This document shows, piece by piece, positions 1 to 8,011 of a stretch of DNA of 64,000 nt; the first letter of the stretch is position 1; every line of letters starts with the position of its first letter. The translations under genes and the position numbers were made by a program. Below the pieces are notes generated by a model. The model was not told the DNA's origin. It ran no database searches and worked only from the letters and a program-made list of their open reading frames with translations. This DNA comes from Rubripirellula sp. (GTDB lineage: Bacteria; Planctomycetota; Planctomycetia; Pirellulales; Pirellulaceae). The stretch is from the NCBI GenBank assembly GCA_012270065.1, contig JAAXJB010000122.1:17554-81553 (forward strand), given 5' to 3'.

Positions 1-266
1 CCGCCGGAGGAGAACCCAATCTGGCCATTCGGGAGGGCTACCGCTTGTCGGTGGGTCGCGACCCGTCAACACAAGAACTGGAAATCATGGAAGAATCACA
101 TGCGAGGTTCTTTTCACATTTCAAGACAAATCCGGACGAAGCCAGGCAACTTGTCGCCGTTGGAGAGGCTCAGCGTAATGACACGATTCCAGTACCGGAA
201 CATGCAGCCATGACCATGCTTGCCAACGTCTTACTCAATCTGGATGAAGCCATCAGCAAGGAGTAG
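1..266 (+). CDS. PSD1/DUF1553-type protein, C-terminal end only (partial at window edge)
   Basis: The reading frame is open from base 3 and enters from outside the window, so only the last 87 residues are seen. They contain the pattern RLSVGRDPS, then a helical stretch with EARQLVAVGEA, and end TMLANVLLNLDEAISKE. This matches the C-terminus of DUF1553, the last domain of large planctomycete secreted proteins that start with a cytochrome-c-like domain and DUF1549. Their biochemical role is not established; they are usually paired with DUF1501 proteins and often with sulfatases. The stop lies 11 bases before the DUF1501 gene, which fits an operon. An internal TTG at 45 is not the true start. 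The family call rests on a short piece. Confidence 0.8.
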   Translation, partial: AGGEPNLAIREGYRLSVGRDPSTQELEIMEESHARFFSHFKTNPDEARQLVAVGEAQRNDTIPVPEHAAMTMLANVLLNLDEAISKE

Positions 267-277
267 GGACCGAACCC

Positions 278-1702
278 ATGAAGCAGGAATCATTTTCTCG
301 ACGGTCGATGCTACTGGGCTCGCTTGCCCTTTCGTCCCTGCTGAACCGGGATGGTTACGCGCAGGAAACCGGTAGCAAAGTCCACCTTGGATTGCCAGAA
401 CTGCCACATTTCAAACCCCGCGCGAAACGGGTGATCTATCTTTTCCAATCAGGTGGTCCAGCACAAATGGACCTCTACGATTACAAGCCGGAATTGCAGA
501 AACGATTTGGCGAGGAAGTACCTCGCAGCGTCTACCCCGACGAACGCAAAACAACGATGAGTTCGGCGCAGGCGAGCTTTCCCGTAGCCCCCAGTGCGTT
601 CGAATTCAAGCAATGTGGTGAAGCGGGATCGTGGATCAGCAACGCATTGCCGCATATCGGAAGCATGGCCGATGATCTTTGCATCATTCGATCAATGCAT
701 ACCGATGCCATCAATCATGATCCCGCGATTACCTTTCAACAGACAGGTTCACAAATCCCTGGTCGACCCAGTATCGGATCATGGATTGGGTATGGCCTTG
801 GAAGCAACAACGACAACCTGCCGGCGTTTGTTGCCATGAGCAGTCGTGGTAGTGGCAAAACCGGACAACCCTTATATGACCGTCTTTGGGGAAGCGGATT
901 CCTGCCTTCAAAACATCAGGGTGTTAAATTCCGTAACCAGGGTGATCCCGTGCTGGACATTTCGAACCCTGACGGCATCTCCCAGAAACAGCGACGGTTG
1001 ATGCTTGATTCTCTTACGAAGCTGAACGGCATCAAATTCGATGAGGTCGGAGATCCGGAAATCCAGACTCGTATCGCTCAATACGAATTGGCATATCGCA
1101 TGCAGATGTCCGTCCCGGAACTGCTGGATTTTTCAGATGAGCCAAAGCACATCACTGATCTCTACGGTCCCGAAGTCAATACACCTGGTCGCTATGCCTA
1201 CAATTGCCTGATCGCCAGAAGACTTGCTGAACGTGGAGTTCGCTTCATACAACTATTCCACCAGGGTTGGGACCAACACAACAATTTGCCGGCTCAGATT
1301 GGGAAACAGTGCAAGGATACTGATCAACCTACAGCAGCACTTTTGCGTGACCTGAAGCAACGCGGCATGCTGGAAGACACCCTGGTGATCTGGGGCGGTG
1401 AATTTGGCAGGACAATCTACTCACAAGGCAAATTAACCGCCAAGTCCTACGGACGCGATCATCACCCAAGTTGCTTCACCATGTGGATGGCCGGGGGTGG
1501 TACACGGGGTGGTGTAAATCATGGACGCACAGACGACTACAGCGTGAACGTTGCAGAGGATGGCGTGAGCGTACACGATCTGCACGCAACAGCATTACAC
1601 CTGCTTGGCATTGACCATGAACGTTTGATACACAAATTCCAAGGTCGGGATTTCCGTCTCACAGATGTCCATGGCAAGGTGATACTCCCACTCCTGACAT
1701 GA
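278..1702 (+). CDS. DUF1501 family protein with Tat signal
   Basis: A 474-residue protein that starts with a twin-arginine signal (S-R-R-S-M-L-L-G at residues 7-14, then a hydrophobic run to about residue 28), so it should be exported folded. The body has DUF1501 hallmarks: YLFQSGGPAQMDLYDYKP near the start, a middle part with LPHIGSMADDLCIIRSM, and the C-terminal VIWGGEFGRT and GRDHHPSCF motifs. DUF1501 is distantly related to the alkaline phosphatase/sulfatase fold; its substrate is unknown. It follows the DUF1553 gene by 11 bases and its stop TGA overlaps the ATG of the next gene (ATGA), so the three are very likely cotranscribed and coupled. This DUF1553-DUF1501 pairing is a standard planctomycete arrangement. 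Confidence 0.93.
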   Translation: MKQESFSRRSMLLGSLALSSLLNRDGYAQETGSKVHLGLPELPHFKPRAKRVIYLFQSGGPAQMDLYDYKPELQKRFGEEVPRSVYPDERKTTMSSAQASFPVAPSAFEFKQCGEAGSWISNALPHIGSMADDLCIIRSMHTDAINHDPAITFQQTGSQIPGRPSIGSWIGYGLGSNNDNLPAFVAMSSRGSGKTGQPLYDRLWGSGFLPSKHQGVKFRNQGDPVLDISNPDGISQKQRRLMLDSLTKLNGIKFDEVGDPEIQTRIAQYELAYRMQMSVPELLDFSDEPKHITDLYGPEVNTPGRYAYNCLIARRLAERGVRFIQLFHQGWDQHNNLPAQIGKQCKDTDQPTAALLRDLKQRGMLEDTLVIWGGEFGRTIYSQGKLTAKSYGRDHHPSCFTMWMAGGGTRGGVNHGRTDDYSVNVAEDGVSVHDLHATALHLLGIDHERLIHKFQGRDFRLTDVHGKVILPLLT

Positions 1703-4700
1703 TGGAAAGTGTGTCGATGCGTTCACTGATCTGGATATTCAGTCTGGTTGCCGCAACGGTTGCCACTGCAGATTTCCCCAAACTGTTCAACAGCGAACCT
1801 CTACCAGAGCATACGCGGATGCCCGCAGAGGAAGCGGCTGCGGGCATGCAGTTACCTGTCGGTCTGACTGCCAAAGCTTTTGCGGCTGAACCGGATATTC
1901 AGAACCCCATCGCCATGACTTGGGATTCCAAAGGCCGTCTCTGGGTTGCGGAGAACTATACCTATGCAGAGCGTAACCAGCGATTTCAACTCGACTTGAG
2001 AGATCGAATCGTCATCTTTGACAACACTCATGACGATCGTTTCAGCCAACGCAAGGTTTTCACGGACGACATCCAGATGTTGACCGGGATCGAAGTAGGT
2101 TTGGGTGGAGTTTGGCTGTTGTGCCCGCCAAAGCTGATTTTCATTCCGGATCATGATGGTGACGATGTGCCTGATAGCCCCGGGGAGGTCTTACTTGATG
2201 GCTTTACCGTGGCTCAACAGAACTATCACAATTTCGCAAATGGTCTGCGTTTTGGTCCCGATGGCTGGCTGTATGGGCGATGCGGTGGCTCCTGCCCAGG
2301 ACGAATAGGAAAACCTGGAACGCCGCGGAATGAACGACTTGCGTTGGAAGGTGGAATGTGGAGATACCACCCCATAAAAAAAACGGCGGAAGTGCTCACA
2401 ACTGGTACAACGAATCCATGGGGGCATGACTGGGATTCACTCGGGGAGGCCTTCTTTGTAAATACGGTCAATGGGCATCTTTGGCATCTCATTCCCGGCG
2501 CACACTACACCAGACCGTTCGCTCTGGATCCAAATCGACGTACGTACGAACTCATCGATTTCCATGCGGACCACTGGCATTTTGACACGGGCAAAAGCTG
2601 GACTCAATCACGTTCGGGGGCAGCCGATTCCTATGGGGGTGGACATGCGCACTCGGGTGCAATGATTTATCAAGGCGACAACTGGCCAGCGGCTTATCGT
2701 GGAAACTTTTTCACGCTCAATTTTCATGGACGGCGGGCAAATCAGGAGATCCTTCGCAGAGACGGTTCAGGATTTGTCGCCTCCCACGAAAAAGACCTTT
2801 TCATTGCCAAAGACCCGTGGTTCCGCGGGATGGAACTTGGAACCGGCCCGGACGGTGGAGTTTTCGTACTGGACTGGAGTGACACCGGAGAATGCCATGA
2901 GCACACTGGTGTTCACCGACGCAGCGGCCGCATCTTCAAAATACGGAACTCCAGGGCCAAACCCGCAATAGAAACCCGGGATGTCTCTTCATGGTCATTG
3001 AATGATCTGGTCAATACACATGCGGAAAAGAACGACTGGTTCACGCGACAGGCGAGGCTGGAACTCGCCCGCCGCCGGATGAACAAGACCGATATCACTG
3101 CGAGCTACACACTACTCAAGCAGCTACTTGAATCACCCGCCAGTGATCCTCGTACCATGGTCCAGTCTTTGCTGACGCTGAATTCGCTTGGCGGCTGTGA
3201 CCGGACCATGCTGAAACGACTATCGAATCATGAACATGAATCCATCCGAAGCTGGTCCATCCGTCTTCTTGCGGATCACTGGCCATTGGATGACGCCTTG
3301 AGCAGGTCCCCAACAAGTGATGTCGATCGGGATCGAATCAGGAAAGAGGCCGCGGAATTGATGCCCCACTTCATTGCGGTAGCAACGAATGACAGCTCAG
3401 CTCTTGTCCGTCTCAGTCTTGCTTCCGTGCTGCAGCGTCTTCCACTGGACTTGCGTCCTGCTCTCGCCAAAACCCTCGTGCAGAATGAACAGGACATTGG
3501 AGATCACAATCTGCCGCTGATGATCTGGTATGGTCTGATCCCGGTAGCAAACGAAAATCCAGCGCATCTCATGGAGGTAGCAAAGGCTTGTAAACTCCCG
3601 AAAACTCTTGCGTTGATTGCACGCTGCATCACCGAAGAAGTGGATAACTATCCGCAAACCCTGAATGCATTGCTGACCCATGCGACGACTCGTGAGCACG
3701 ATTATCTGCTCACGGTGCTCCGGGGCACTGCACGAGGGCTCAAGGGCAGGATCAGTGCTCCTCGACCTGATTCATGGGATCAACTCATTCAAATTCGCGA
3801 TCCCGAGATTGTTGAACTGGTACGTGAGCTTGGTGTCGTGTTTGGTGATGGTCGAGCGGTACAGGAATTGCGAACGATTGCGCAAGAGAAAAAATGGGAA
3901 CCAACAGTACGTCTGACGGCTCTTCGGACGCTGATCCAAATTGACGATGCCGAGATTCGAAAGATTTGTGAAGGACTATTGGGCGACCAGCAAATGAACT
4001 TACTTGCAGCACAGGGACTGTCACAGTTCGATGATCCGGCGATCGGTACAAGTCTGGTCAGGCGTTACCACAGTTTCCGGGGTCCGGTCCGCCCCCAGCT
4101 GATGTCAATTCTTGTGTCCCGAAAGTCGTTTGCAAATGCAATGCTGCAGGCAATCGAAGATGGCAAGATCCCGGCAAGTGACCTGTCAGCGTTTCAGGTC
4201 AGGCAACTCAAAAGTTTCCATGATCCTGCACTTGACCAGCGCGTTGGCCAAGTATGGGGAGAAGTACGAACGACTCCGCAAGAACTTCAGGCCAGAATCG
4301 ACAAACTGAAAGAATCTTTGCCGCCATCAGAACTTGCCGAAGCGGACATTGGCAATGGCCAACATCTGTTCAGGAAGATCTGCCAGAACTGCCACCGGTT
4401 ATTTGGTGAAGGTGAGCAAATAGGTCCTGACCTGACTGGGTCGAATCGTAACAACCTTGACTACCTGCTTACCAACATGGTCGATCCGAGCAGCGTTATC
4501 GGAAAGGATTATCGCATGACCGTTCTTCTGACAAAGGACAACCGGATCTTCAATGGTCTCGTGATCGACGAAACCAATCGCACCATCACAATTCAGACTG
4601 CGACAGAGAGGATCAGCTTTGACAATGAAAAAATTCATAGTCGCAAGCAGACAGATAAGTCGCCCATGCCAGATGGACTGCTCGACACACTCTCAGCAAC

Positions 4701-4770
4701 GGAAATCCGCGACCTCGTAGGATATCTGCAGCAACCAACAAGGATTCAGGTCGAGTCAATCAGAAAATGA
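1699..4770 (+). CDS. PVC-type heme-binding CxxCH protein (membrane-bound dehydrogenase-like, HEAT repeats)
   Basis: A 1023-residue secreted protein with three parts. After a signal peptide (about residues 1-24), residues 50-420 form a beta-propeller-like sugar-dehydrogenase-type domain (GLTAKAFAAEPDIQNPIAMTWD, then NGLRFGPDGWLYGRCG). Residues 430-860 are helical HEAT-like repeats. The C-terminal 150 residues carry one heme site, CQNCH at 895-899, followed by GPDLTGSNRN and the family tail. This is the planctomycete/verrucomicrobial layout thought to act in periplasmic oxidation of sugars or glycans; the electron donor is not known. The ATG at 1699 overlaps the previous stop; the ATG at 1717 would also leave a signal peptide. 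Confidence 0.92.
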   Translation: MMESVSMRSLIWIFSLVAATVATADFPKLFNSEPLPEHTRMPAEEAAAGMQLPVGLTAKAFAAEPDIQNPIAMTWDSKGRLWVAENYTYAERNQRFQLDLRDRIVIFDNTHDDRFSQRKVFTDDIQMLTGIEVGLGGVWLLCPPKLIFIPDHDGDDVPDSPGEVLLDGFTVAQQNYHNFANGLRFGPDGWLYGRCGGSCPGRIGKPGTPRNERLALEGGMWRYHPIKKTAEVLTTGTTNPWGHDWDSLGEAFFVNTVNGHLWHLIPGAHYTRPFALDPNRRTYELIDFHADHWHFDTGKSWTQSRSGAADSYGGGHAHSGAMIYQGDNWPAAYRGNFFTLNFHGRRANQEILRRDGSGFVASHEKDLFIAKDPWFRGMELGTGPDGGVFVLDWSDTGECHEHTGVHRRSGRIFKIRNSRAKPAIETRDVSSWSLNDLVNTHAEKNDWFTRQARLELARRRMNKTDITASYTLLKQLLESPASDPRTMVQSLLTLNSLGGCDRTMLKRLSNHEHESIRSWSIRLLADHWPLDDALSRSPTSDVDRDRIRKEAAELMPHFIAVATNDSSALVRLSLASVLQRLPLDLRPALAKTLVQNEQDIGDHNLPLMIWYGLIPVANENPAHLMEVAKACKLPKTLALIARCITEEVDNYPQTLNALLTHATTREHDYLLTVLRGTARGLKGRISAPRPDSWDQLIQIRDPEIVELVRELGVVFGDGRAVQELRTIAQEKKWEPTVRLTALRTLIQIDDAEIRKICEGLLGDQQMNLLAAQGLSQFDDPAIGTSLVRRYHSFRGPVRPQLMSILVSRKSFANAMLQAIEDGKIPASDLSAFQVRQLKSFHDPALDQRVGQVWGEVRTTPQELQARIDKLKESLPPSELAEADIGNGQHLFRKICQNCHRLFGEGEQIGPDLTGSNRNNLDYLLTNMVDPSSVIGKDYRMTVLLTKDNRIFNGLVIDETNRTITIQTATERISFDNEKIHSRKQTDKSPMPDGLLDTLSATEIRDLVGYLQQPTRIQVESIRK

Positions 4771-5005
4771 TTGCATTCGATGCCCGCCCCGACCATCATC
4801 AAGTGCGATGGATGTCGGGTCATCGAGCTTCACGTCCTCTCGCCCGCCAGCGACTCCACGTGCGGATTGCTTCAAGCAACACCGTTCGATTGGTCAATCT
4901 GGTGTGATACCTGCTGCTTAAGCACCCTCAGGGACTGCCCAAAAGGAATAATCCGCACATCCGGACCTTCATGCTGATCGGCAAGCTTTCGTTTACCAGA
5001 GTTTT
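4771..5005. other. Intergenic region between the heme protein and the Flp pilus locus
   Basis: No credible gene or tRNA seen. A 68-codon frame at 4771 has no family features and directly abuts the previous stop; I regard it as chance. Confidence 0.5.
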
Positions 5006-5036
5006 TTGACAGCGTTCTATTTTGTCTTACCTTTTA
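5006..5036 (+). promoter_or_regulatory. Candidate promoter of the Flp pilus transcript
   Basis: A perfect TTGACA lies at 5006-5011 inside a T-rich stretch, about 115 bases before the riboswitch. No good TATAAT follows at the right distance; the region around 5028-5036 (TACCTTTTAG) is the best fit. The position fits transcription of the whole riboswitch leader, but the -10 is weak. Confidence 0.35.
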
Positions 5037-5120
5037 GTGAAGTGAGTGGGTCGATGTACGACCTGCTGCCGAGATGGGGTTTACCGCACGAAAGCGTATG
5101 AACCACATTTCGGTCAGCCT

Positions 5121-5240
5121 TGCTCCCTGGACAAAGGGCAAACCGTCTGTGAAGGCGGGGCGCAAAGCCACGGATCCAGTTTGCGTGCAGTGCAAGAACG
5201 CACTGTCAGGCTTGTTGGACCGCCGGGTTGCCAAGGGAAA
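5121..5240 (+). ncRNA. Cyclic-di-GMP-I riboswitch (GEMM-I) upstream of flp
   Basis: The conserved elements of the class I c-di-GMP aptamer appear in order. GGGCAAACC is at 5136-5144. A six-pair stem CCGTCT/AGGCGG (5143-5148 with 5153-5158) is capped by the GNRA tetraloop GTGA. Then come GGCGCAAAGCC (5159-5169), a second arm that contains a perfect hairpin CAGTGC/GCACTG (5188-5193 with 5200-5205), and GCCGGGTTGCC (5222-5232). The outer CCCTGG (5125-5130) can pair with CCAAGGG (5231-5237) to close the element. The aptamer lies about 165 bases before the flp start, so c-di-GMP is expected to control pilin expression. Whether binding turns the gene on or off cannot be read with certainty. Confidence 0.9.
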
Positions 5241-5322
5241 GTGAAATTGTGATTTTGCTCACAAGTTCGCACCAAGGCGTGTCAGACGAAAGTCGGAGAC
5301 GAGGCTGTCCCTTTCACAAGTG

Positions 5323-5341
5323 ATGACTCACGTTGAGTCAT
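5323..5341 (+). promoter_or_regulatory. Perfect hairpin between riboswitch and flp (possible expression platform)
   Basis: ATGACTCA at 5323-5330 and TGAGTCAT at 5334-5341 form an eight-pair stem with a three-base loop, about 65 bases before the pilin start. There is no following T-run, so a classical terminator is unlikely. Just upstream, CCCTTT (5309-5314) is complementary to AAAGGG (5133-5138) inside the aptamer, an alternative pairing that ligand binding could block. The mechanism is inferred. Confidence 0.45.
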
Positions 5342-5404
5342 GCTATTTAGTAAGTCGTCGTCGTGTACCCAATGGTATGCGTCTCACTCGCGAGGAGAGA
5401 GAGC

Positions 5405-5581
5405 ATGAAGAATTTCGCTGACAGCATTGTAAATTTCCTGAAAGAAGAAGATGGCCCAACTGCAGTTGAGTACGCCGTAATGTTGGCACTCATCGTAGTC
5501 GTTTGTTTGGCTGCCGTAGGTACCATCGGTACCAACGCAAAGGCCAAATTCGAGGAAGTTGGCACTGCAATCGCCAACTGA
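5405..5581 (+). CDS. flp: Flp/Fap-type IVb pilin
   Basis: A 58-residue prepilin, the subunit of the Flp pilus used for adhesion and biofilm formation. The leader is residues 1-17, ending in Gly17, followed by P-T-A-V-E-Y: the Glu at +5 and Tyr at +6 of the mature protein are the type IVb signature. Residues 22-44 (YAVMLALIVVVCLAAVGTIG) form the hydrophobic assembly helix. I chose ATG 5405 over the GTG at 5363 because it gives the usual leader and has a purine-rich GAGGAGAGAGAG just before it. It is the first gene after the c-di-GMP riboswitch and is followed by two hairpins, which may let it be made in excess over the assembly proteins. Confidence 0.96.
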   Translation: MKNFADSIVNFLKEEDGPTAVEYAVMLALIVVVCLAAVGTIGTNAKAKFEEVGTAIAN

Positions 5582-5588
5582 TGCCGCA

Positions 5589-5665
5589 GCCGCTGTGATC
5601 CAGCGGCACCAAAAGAATATCTCGTCGCTTCTCGGCACGGTTCCGACATCCAAGGGACCGTGCCG
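5589..5665 (+). terminator. Two strong hairpins after flp (attenuator or mRNA-stabilising element)
   Basis: The first stem is GCCGCTG (5589-5595) with CAGCGGC (5601-5607), loop of five. The second is CGGCACGGT (5633-5641) with ACCGTGCCG (5657-5665), nine pairs, followed by TTGCGCC and then a GT-rich stretch. Neither has a clean U-tail, so partial termination or protection of pilin mRNA is more likely than full termination, given that the tad genes continue downstream on the same strand. Confidence 0.55.
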
Positions 5666-5757
5666 TTGCGCCGGGATGTATGCGTTTTGTTGTAGTGTTG
5701 ACGCAATCACCGTTCCGATTCAAACGGACGTTTTCCTGCCCGAATGGGGATCCTCCC

Positions 5758-5868
5758 ATGAATTATCCACTACTACCTGCTGACGCCGCTGCTTACGCGT
5801 GGCAACTGTCATGCTGTCTGATCACACTCCTGTTCGCCATGTTCAGTTGGATGATCGGCCCCCGATGA
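5758..5868 (+). CDS. Possible 36-residue single-span membrane protein
   Basis: A short frame starting ATG at 5758 encodes a 36-residue peptide with one strongly hydrophobic stretch (LSCCLITLLFAMFSWMIG) and a C-terminal Arg. TCCTCCC before the ATG is not a ribosome site in the sense orientation; GGGGATCC lies about 10 bases upstream. It sits between pilin and prepilin peptidase, where small membrane proteins would make sense, but a conserved family cannot be claimed from one sequence. It could equally be chance. Confidence 0.3.
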   Translation: MNYPLLPADAAAYAWQLSCCLITLLFAMFSWMIGPR

Positions 5869-5979
5869 CGGATGTCGAATACGAAGCCTGAATGGACAAG
5901 GGTGATCATGCCCAAGTTCACTCGACCAACCGCTCGCTACCACCTACCGCTCGCTAAATAATCTACGGGGATACACATT

Positions 5980-6537
5980 ATGGAAACATTACTTCAGGGA
6001 ATCGCTGAAAACTGGACTGTCTGGTTCGTTACGGTTGTCTTGATTGTCGCTGCAATCATCGACGGCGCAATTTTGAAAGTACCTAACTGGCTCACATTTC
6101 CGTTCATTGCCTGCGGTTGGCTGCACTGGACGATGCAGGATGGCCTGTCTGGCCTGGGTTGGAGCTTGCTGGGAACCTTTGTTGGCATGATGCTTCTGCT
6201 TGTATTACGCAATGTGGGAGGCATGGGAGCGGGTGACGTCAAATTGCTGGCTGGTGTTGGTGCCTGGCTCGGCACGATGGTGACCCTGTACGCTTTCGCT
6301 GCCACCGCCATCGTGGGGGGTGTAATGGCCCTCTTCATGATTCTGCGAAGCGGTCAATGGGAAAAGCACTTGGCAATGGGACACCAGATATTGCACGAAT
6401 GGAAAACGATTCGCAGCCCGCAGAAGCTTTCCGAAATCGCGCGAGAAAGAAAACCTTCCATGTACCTGCTGCCTTATGGAATTCCCATGGCTATCGGCTC
6501 AATCGCCTATTTTGCGATCGCTGGCATGCTGGTTTGA
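5980..6537 (+). CDS. cpaA: Prepilin peptidase of the Flp/Tad pilus (A24A, CpaA/TadV)
   Basis: A 185-residue inner-membrane aspartic protease that removes the leader from Flp pilin. The two catalytic aspartates are visible: Asp28 in IIDGAILKVPNWLT and Asp86 in the GxGD motif GMGAGDVKLL. Several membrane spans surround them (about residues 13-30, 36-50, 58-78, 88-118 and the C-terminal span). It lacks the N-terminal methylase domain, as is usual for the short CpaA/TadV type. A GGGG element lies about 10 bases before the ATG. Its place right after flp and before cpaB matches the tad locus order. Confidence 0.92.
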   Translation: METLLQGIAENWTVWFVTVVLIVAAIIDGAILKVPNWLTFPFIACGWLHWTMQDGLSGLGWSLLGTFVGMMLLLVLRNVGGMGAGDVKLLAGVGAWLGTMVTLYAFAATAIVGGVMALFMILRSGQWEKHLAMGHQILHEWKTIRSPQKLSEIARERKPSMYLLPYGIPMAIGSIAYFAIAGMLV

Positions 6538-6768
6538 GCCTCGCCGGCAGGTTTTAGAGAGTTGTTAAAGTCTTCCGATTAGGCGGGTCCAGCCGATTGC
6601 GTTGGAGCCGCCGATCGTATTGATAGTAGCTCAACGGTCTTGCCGGTTGCAGCGATCCAATGCTTTGCGCCGAAAAACACCCGTGGGTCAGTCCCGTCGA
6701 TGCTGTCGCATTGGGAATCCTGGCCATCAAGACCCGATTGGGTAACTCGTTTCCCACGACATACTGCC

Positions 6769-7806
6769 ATGCGTAACAAATCCATCTACCTTCTTCTAGC
6801 ATGTGTTTGTGGCACGGTTGCGGCTGTTTTGGCCAGCGAATGGCTGAAAGCTCAAGGCAACCAGAACACAACAAACATGGTTGAGATTTTTGTAACATCG
6901 ACTTCAATCGATGTTGGTGAGAAAATCACAGCCGAGAAGATCGCGTTGGAACGGTGGCCCGAAGACAAAGTCCCAGAAGGCGCAAGTAACCGTCTTGATG
7001 AAGTCGACGGAAAATATGCGAAGCAGCGGCTGTTTGAAGGCGAGCCGATCATGCCGCTGAAATTGATGGACGAAAACTGGACGAGTGTTCCCAATGGCTG
7101 GAAGGCTGTCGACATGGATGCCAGCGAACTGGGCATCGCAACCTCACTTCAGCCAGGTGATCGCGTCGATGTCGTTGGCTTCTTTGAAAAAGATGACGAA
7201 TTCATTCCAAGGAGCGGTTCCCAGACTGTCTTCATGGGAATACGCGTTTTCTCGATCGATGGTGACACATCACGACGAACCGAAGAGGATCGGGGAAAAC
7301 CCGCAAGGTTCATTCAACTTCTGATCTCTGAAAAAGACAAGGATGCATGGTCCTATGCAAAGGAACTAGCCACACTCGAATTGCACAAGGCTAGTGACCA
7401 GGATCATACGCTTGAAGATGGATCAAACGAAGCCGCTGCCAAGTTCATGACAATGATTGAAGATCATCGCAAGAAACTGGAAGAAGAAGAACAGGAAGAA
7501 GAGAGATTGCGTTTGGCTGAAGAGGAAGCAGCAAAGCAGGCGTTGGCAGCCGAAAACAAGACGGATCCCGTCGTCAACGAAGCGAAGGTGGAAGGATTTA
7601 CGATGTTCAAGCTGGTTGAAGGGCGAATGCTTGAATACTGGATCGTTCCGGGAAAACTTCCTGTGCTTGTTGGTGAAGTAGGGGCACCAGACGCTGAACC
7701 CCAGGCGCCCGAAACTGGCAGCCTTCCCGTGCAAATCAATGAGGATGACGTCCAGAGCCTCAACGGAGAGGGCAGTCCTTTTTTTCAACCACCGTCCAAT
7801 GAGTGA
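6769..7806 (+). CDS. cpaB: Flp pilus assembly protein CpaB/RcpC
   Basis: A 345-residue periplasmic pilus assembly protein. The N-terminal membrane anchor (MRNKSIYLLLACVCGTVAAVLA) is followed by an SAF domain (SIDVGEKITAEKIALERWPEDKVP, about residues 45-110) and the RcpC/CpaB domain (LQPGDRVDVVGFF onward). A Glu/Lys-rich, probably coiled-coil stretch at about residues 230-265 and an acidic, disordered C-terminus (LPVQINEDDVQ...) are extensions beyond the family core. I chose ATG 6769 instead of the frame's first start at 6640 because it begins the membrane anchor. In Flp systems CpaB helps the secretin to assemble. Confidence 0.88.
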   Translation: MRNKSIYLLLACVCGTVAAVLASEWLKAQGNQNTTNMVEIFVTSTSIDVGEKITAEKIALERWPEDKVPEGASNRLDEVDGKYAKQRLFEGEPIMPLKLMDENWTSVPNGWKAVDMDASELGIATSLQPGDRVDVVGFFEKDDEFIPRSGSQTVFMGIRVFSIDGDTSRRTEEDRGKPARFIQLLISEKDKDAWSYAKELATLELHKASDQDHTLEDGSNEAAAKFMTMIEDHRKKLEEEEQEEERLRLAEEEAAKQALAAENKTDPVVNEAKVEGFTMFKLVEGRMLEYWIVPGKLPVLVGEVGAPDAEPQAPETGSLPVQINEDDVQSLNGEGSPFFQPPSNE

Positions 7807-8011
7807 CGCAGTTGACCCAGAGTCAGCTGCCGAGTCTCGACCATTTACCGACTGATCAAGCAGACTGGCTGCCGGATCTTGAAACAACAATCTGACATTT
7901 ACGACCGTTACACGCACTGACCTGTGCCGTAAGAGCTGTGGGTAGCCACCAACAGCTCAATGGCAGAATTCGAATGGATTCGGATTTAGGTCCAGCAAGG
8001 ATGAACCAGCG

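Noticed and set aside
4771..4977. A 68-codon frame immediately after the heme protein stop
   Set aside because: Starts with an ATT-GCA-like context rather than a proper ribosome site; no hydrophobic or domain pattern.
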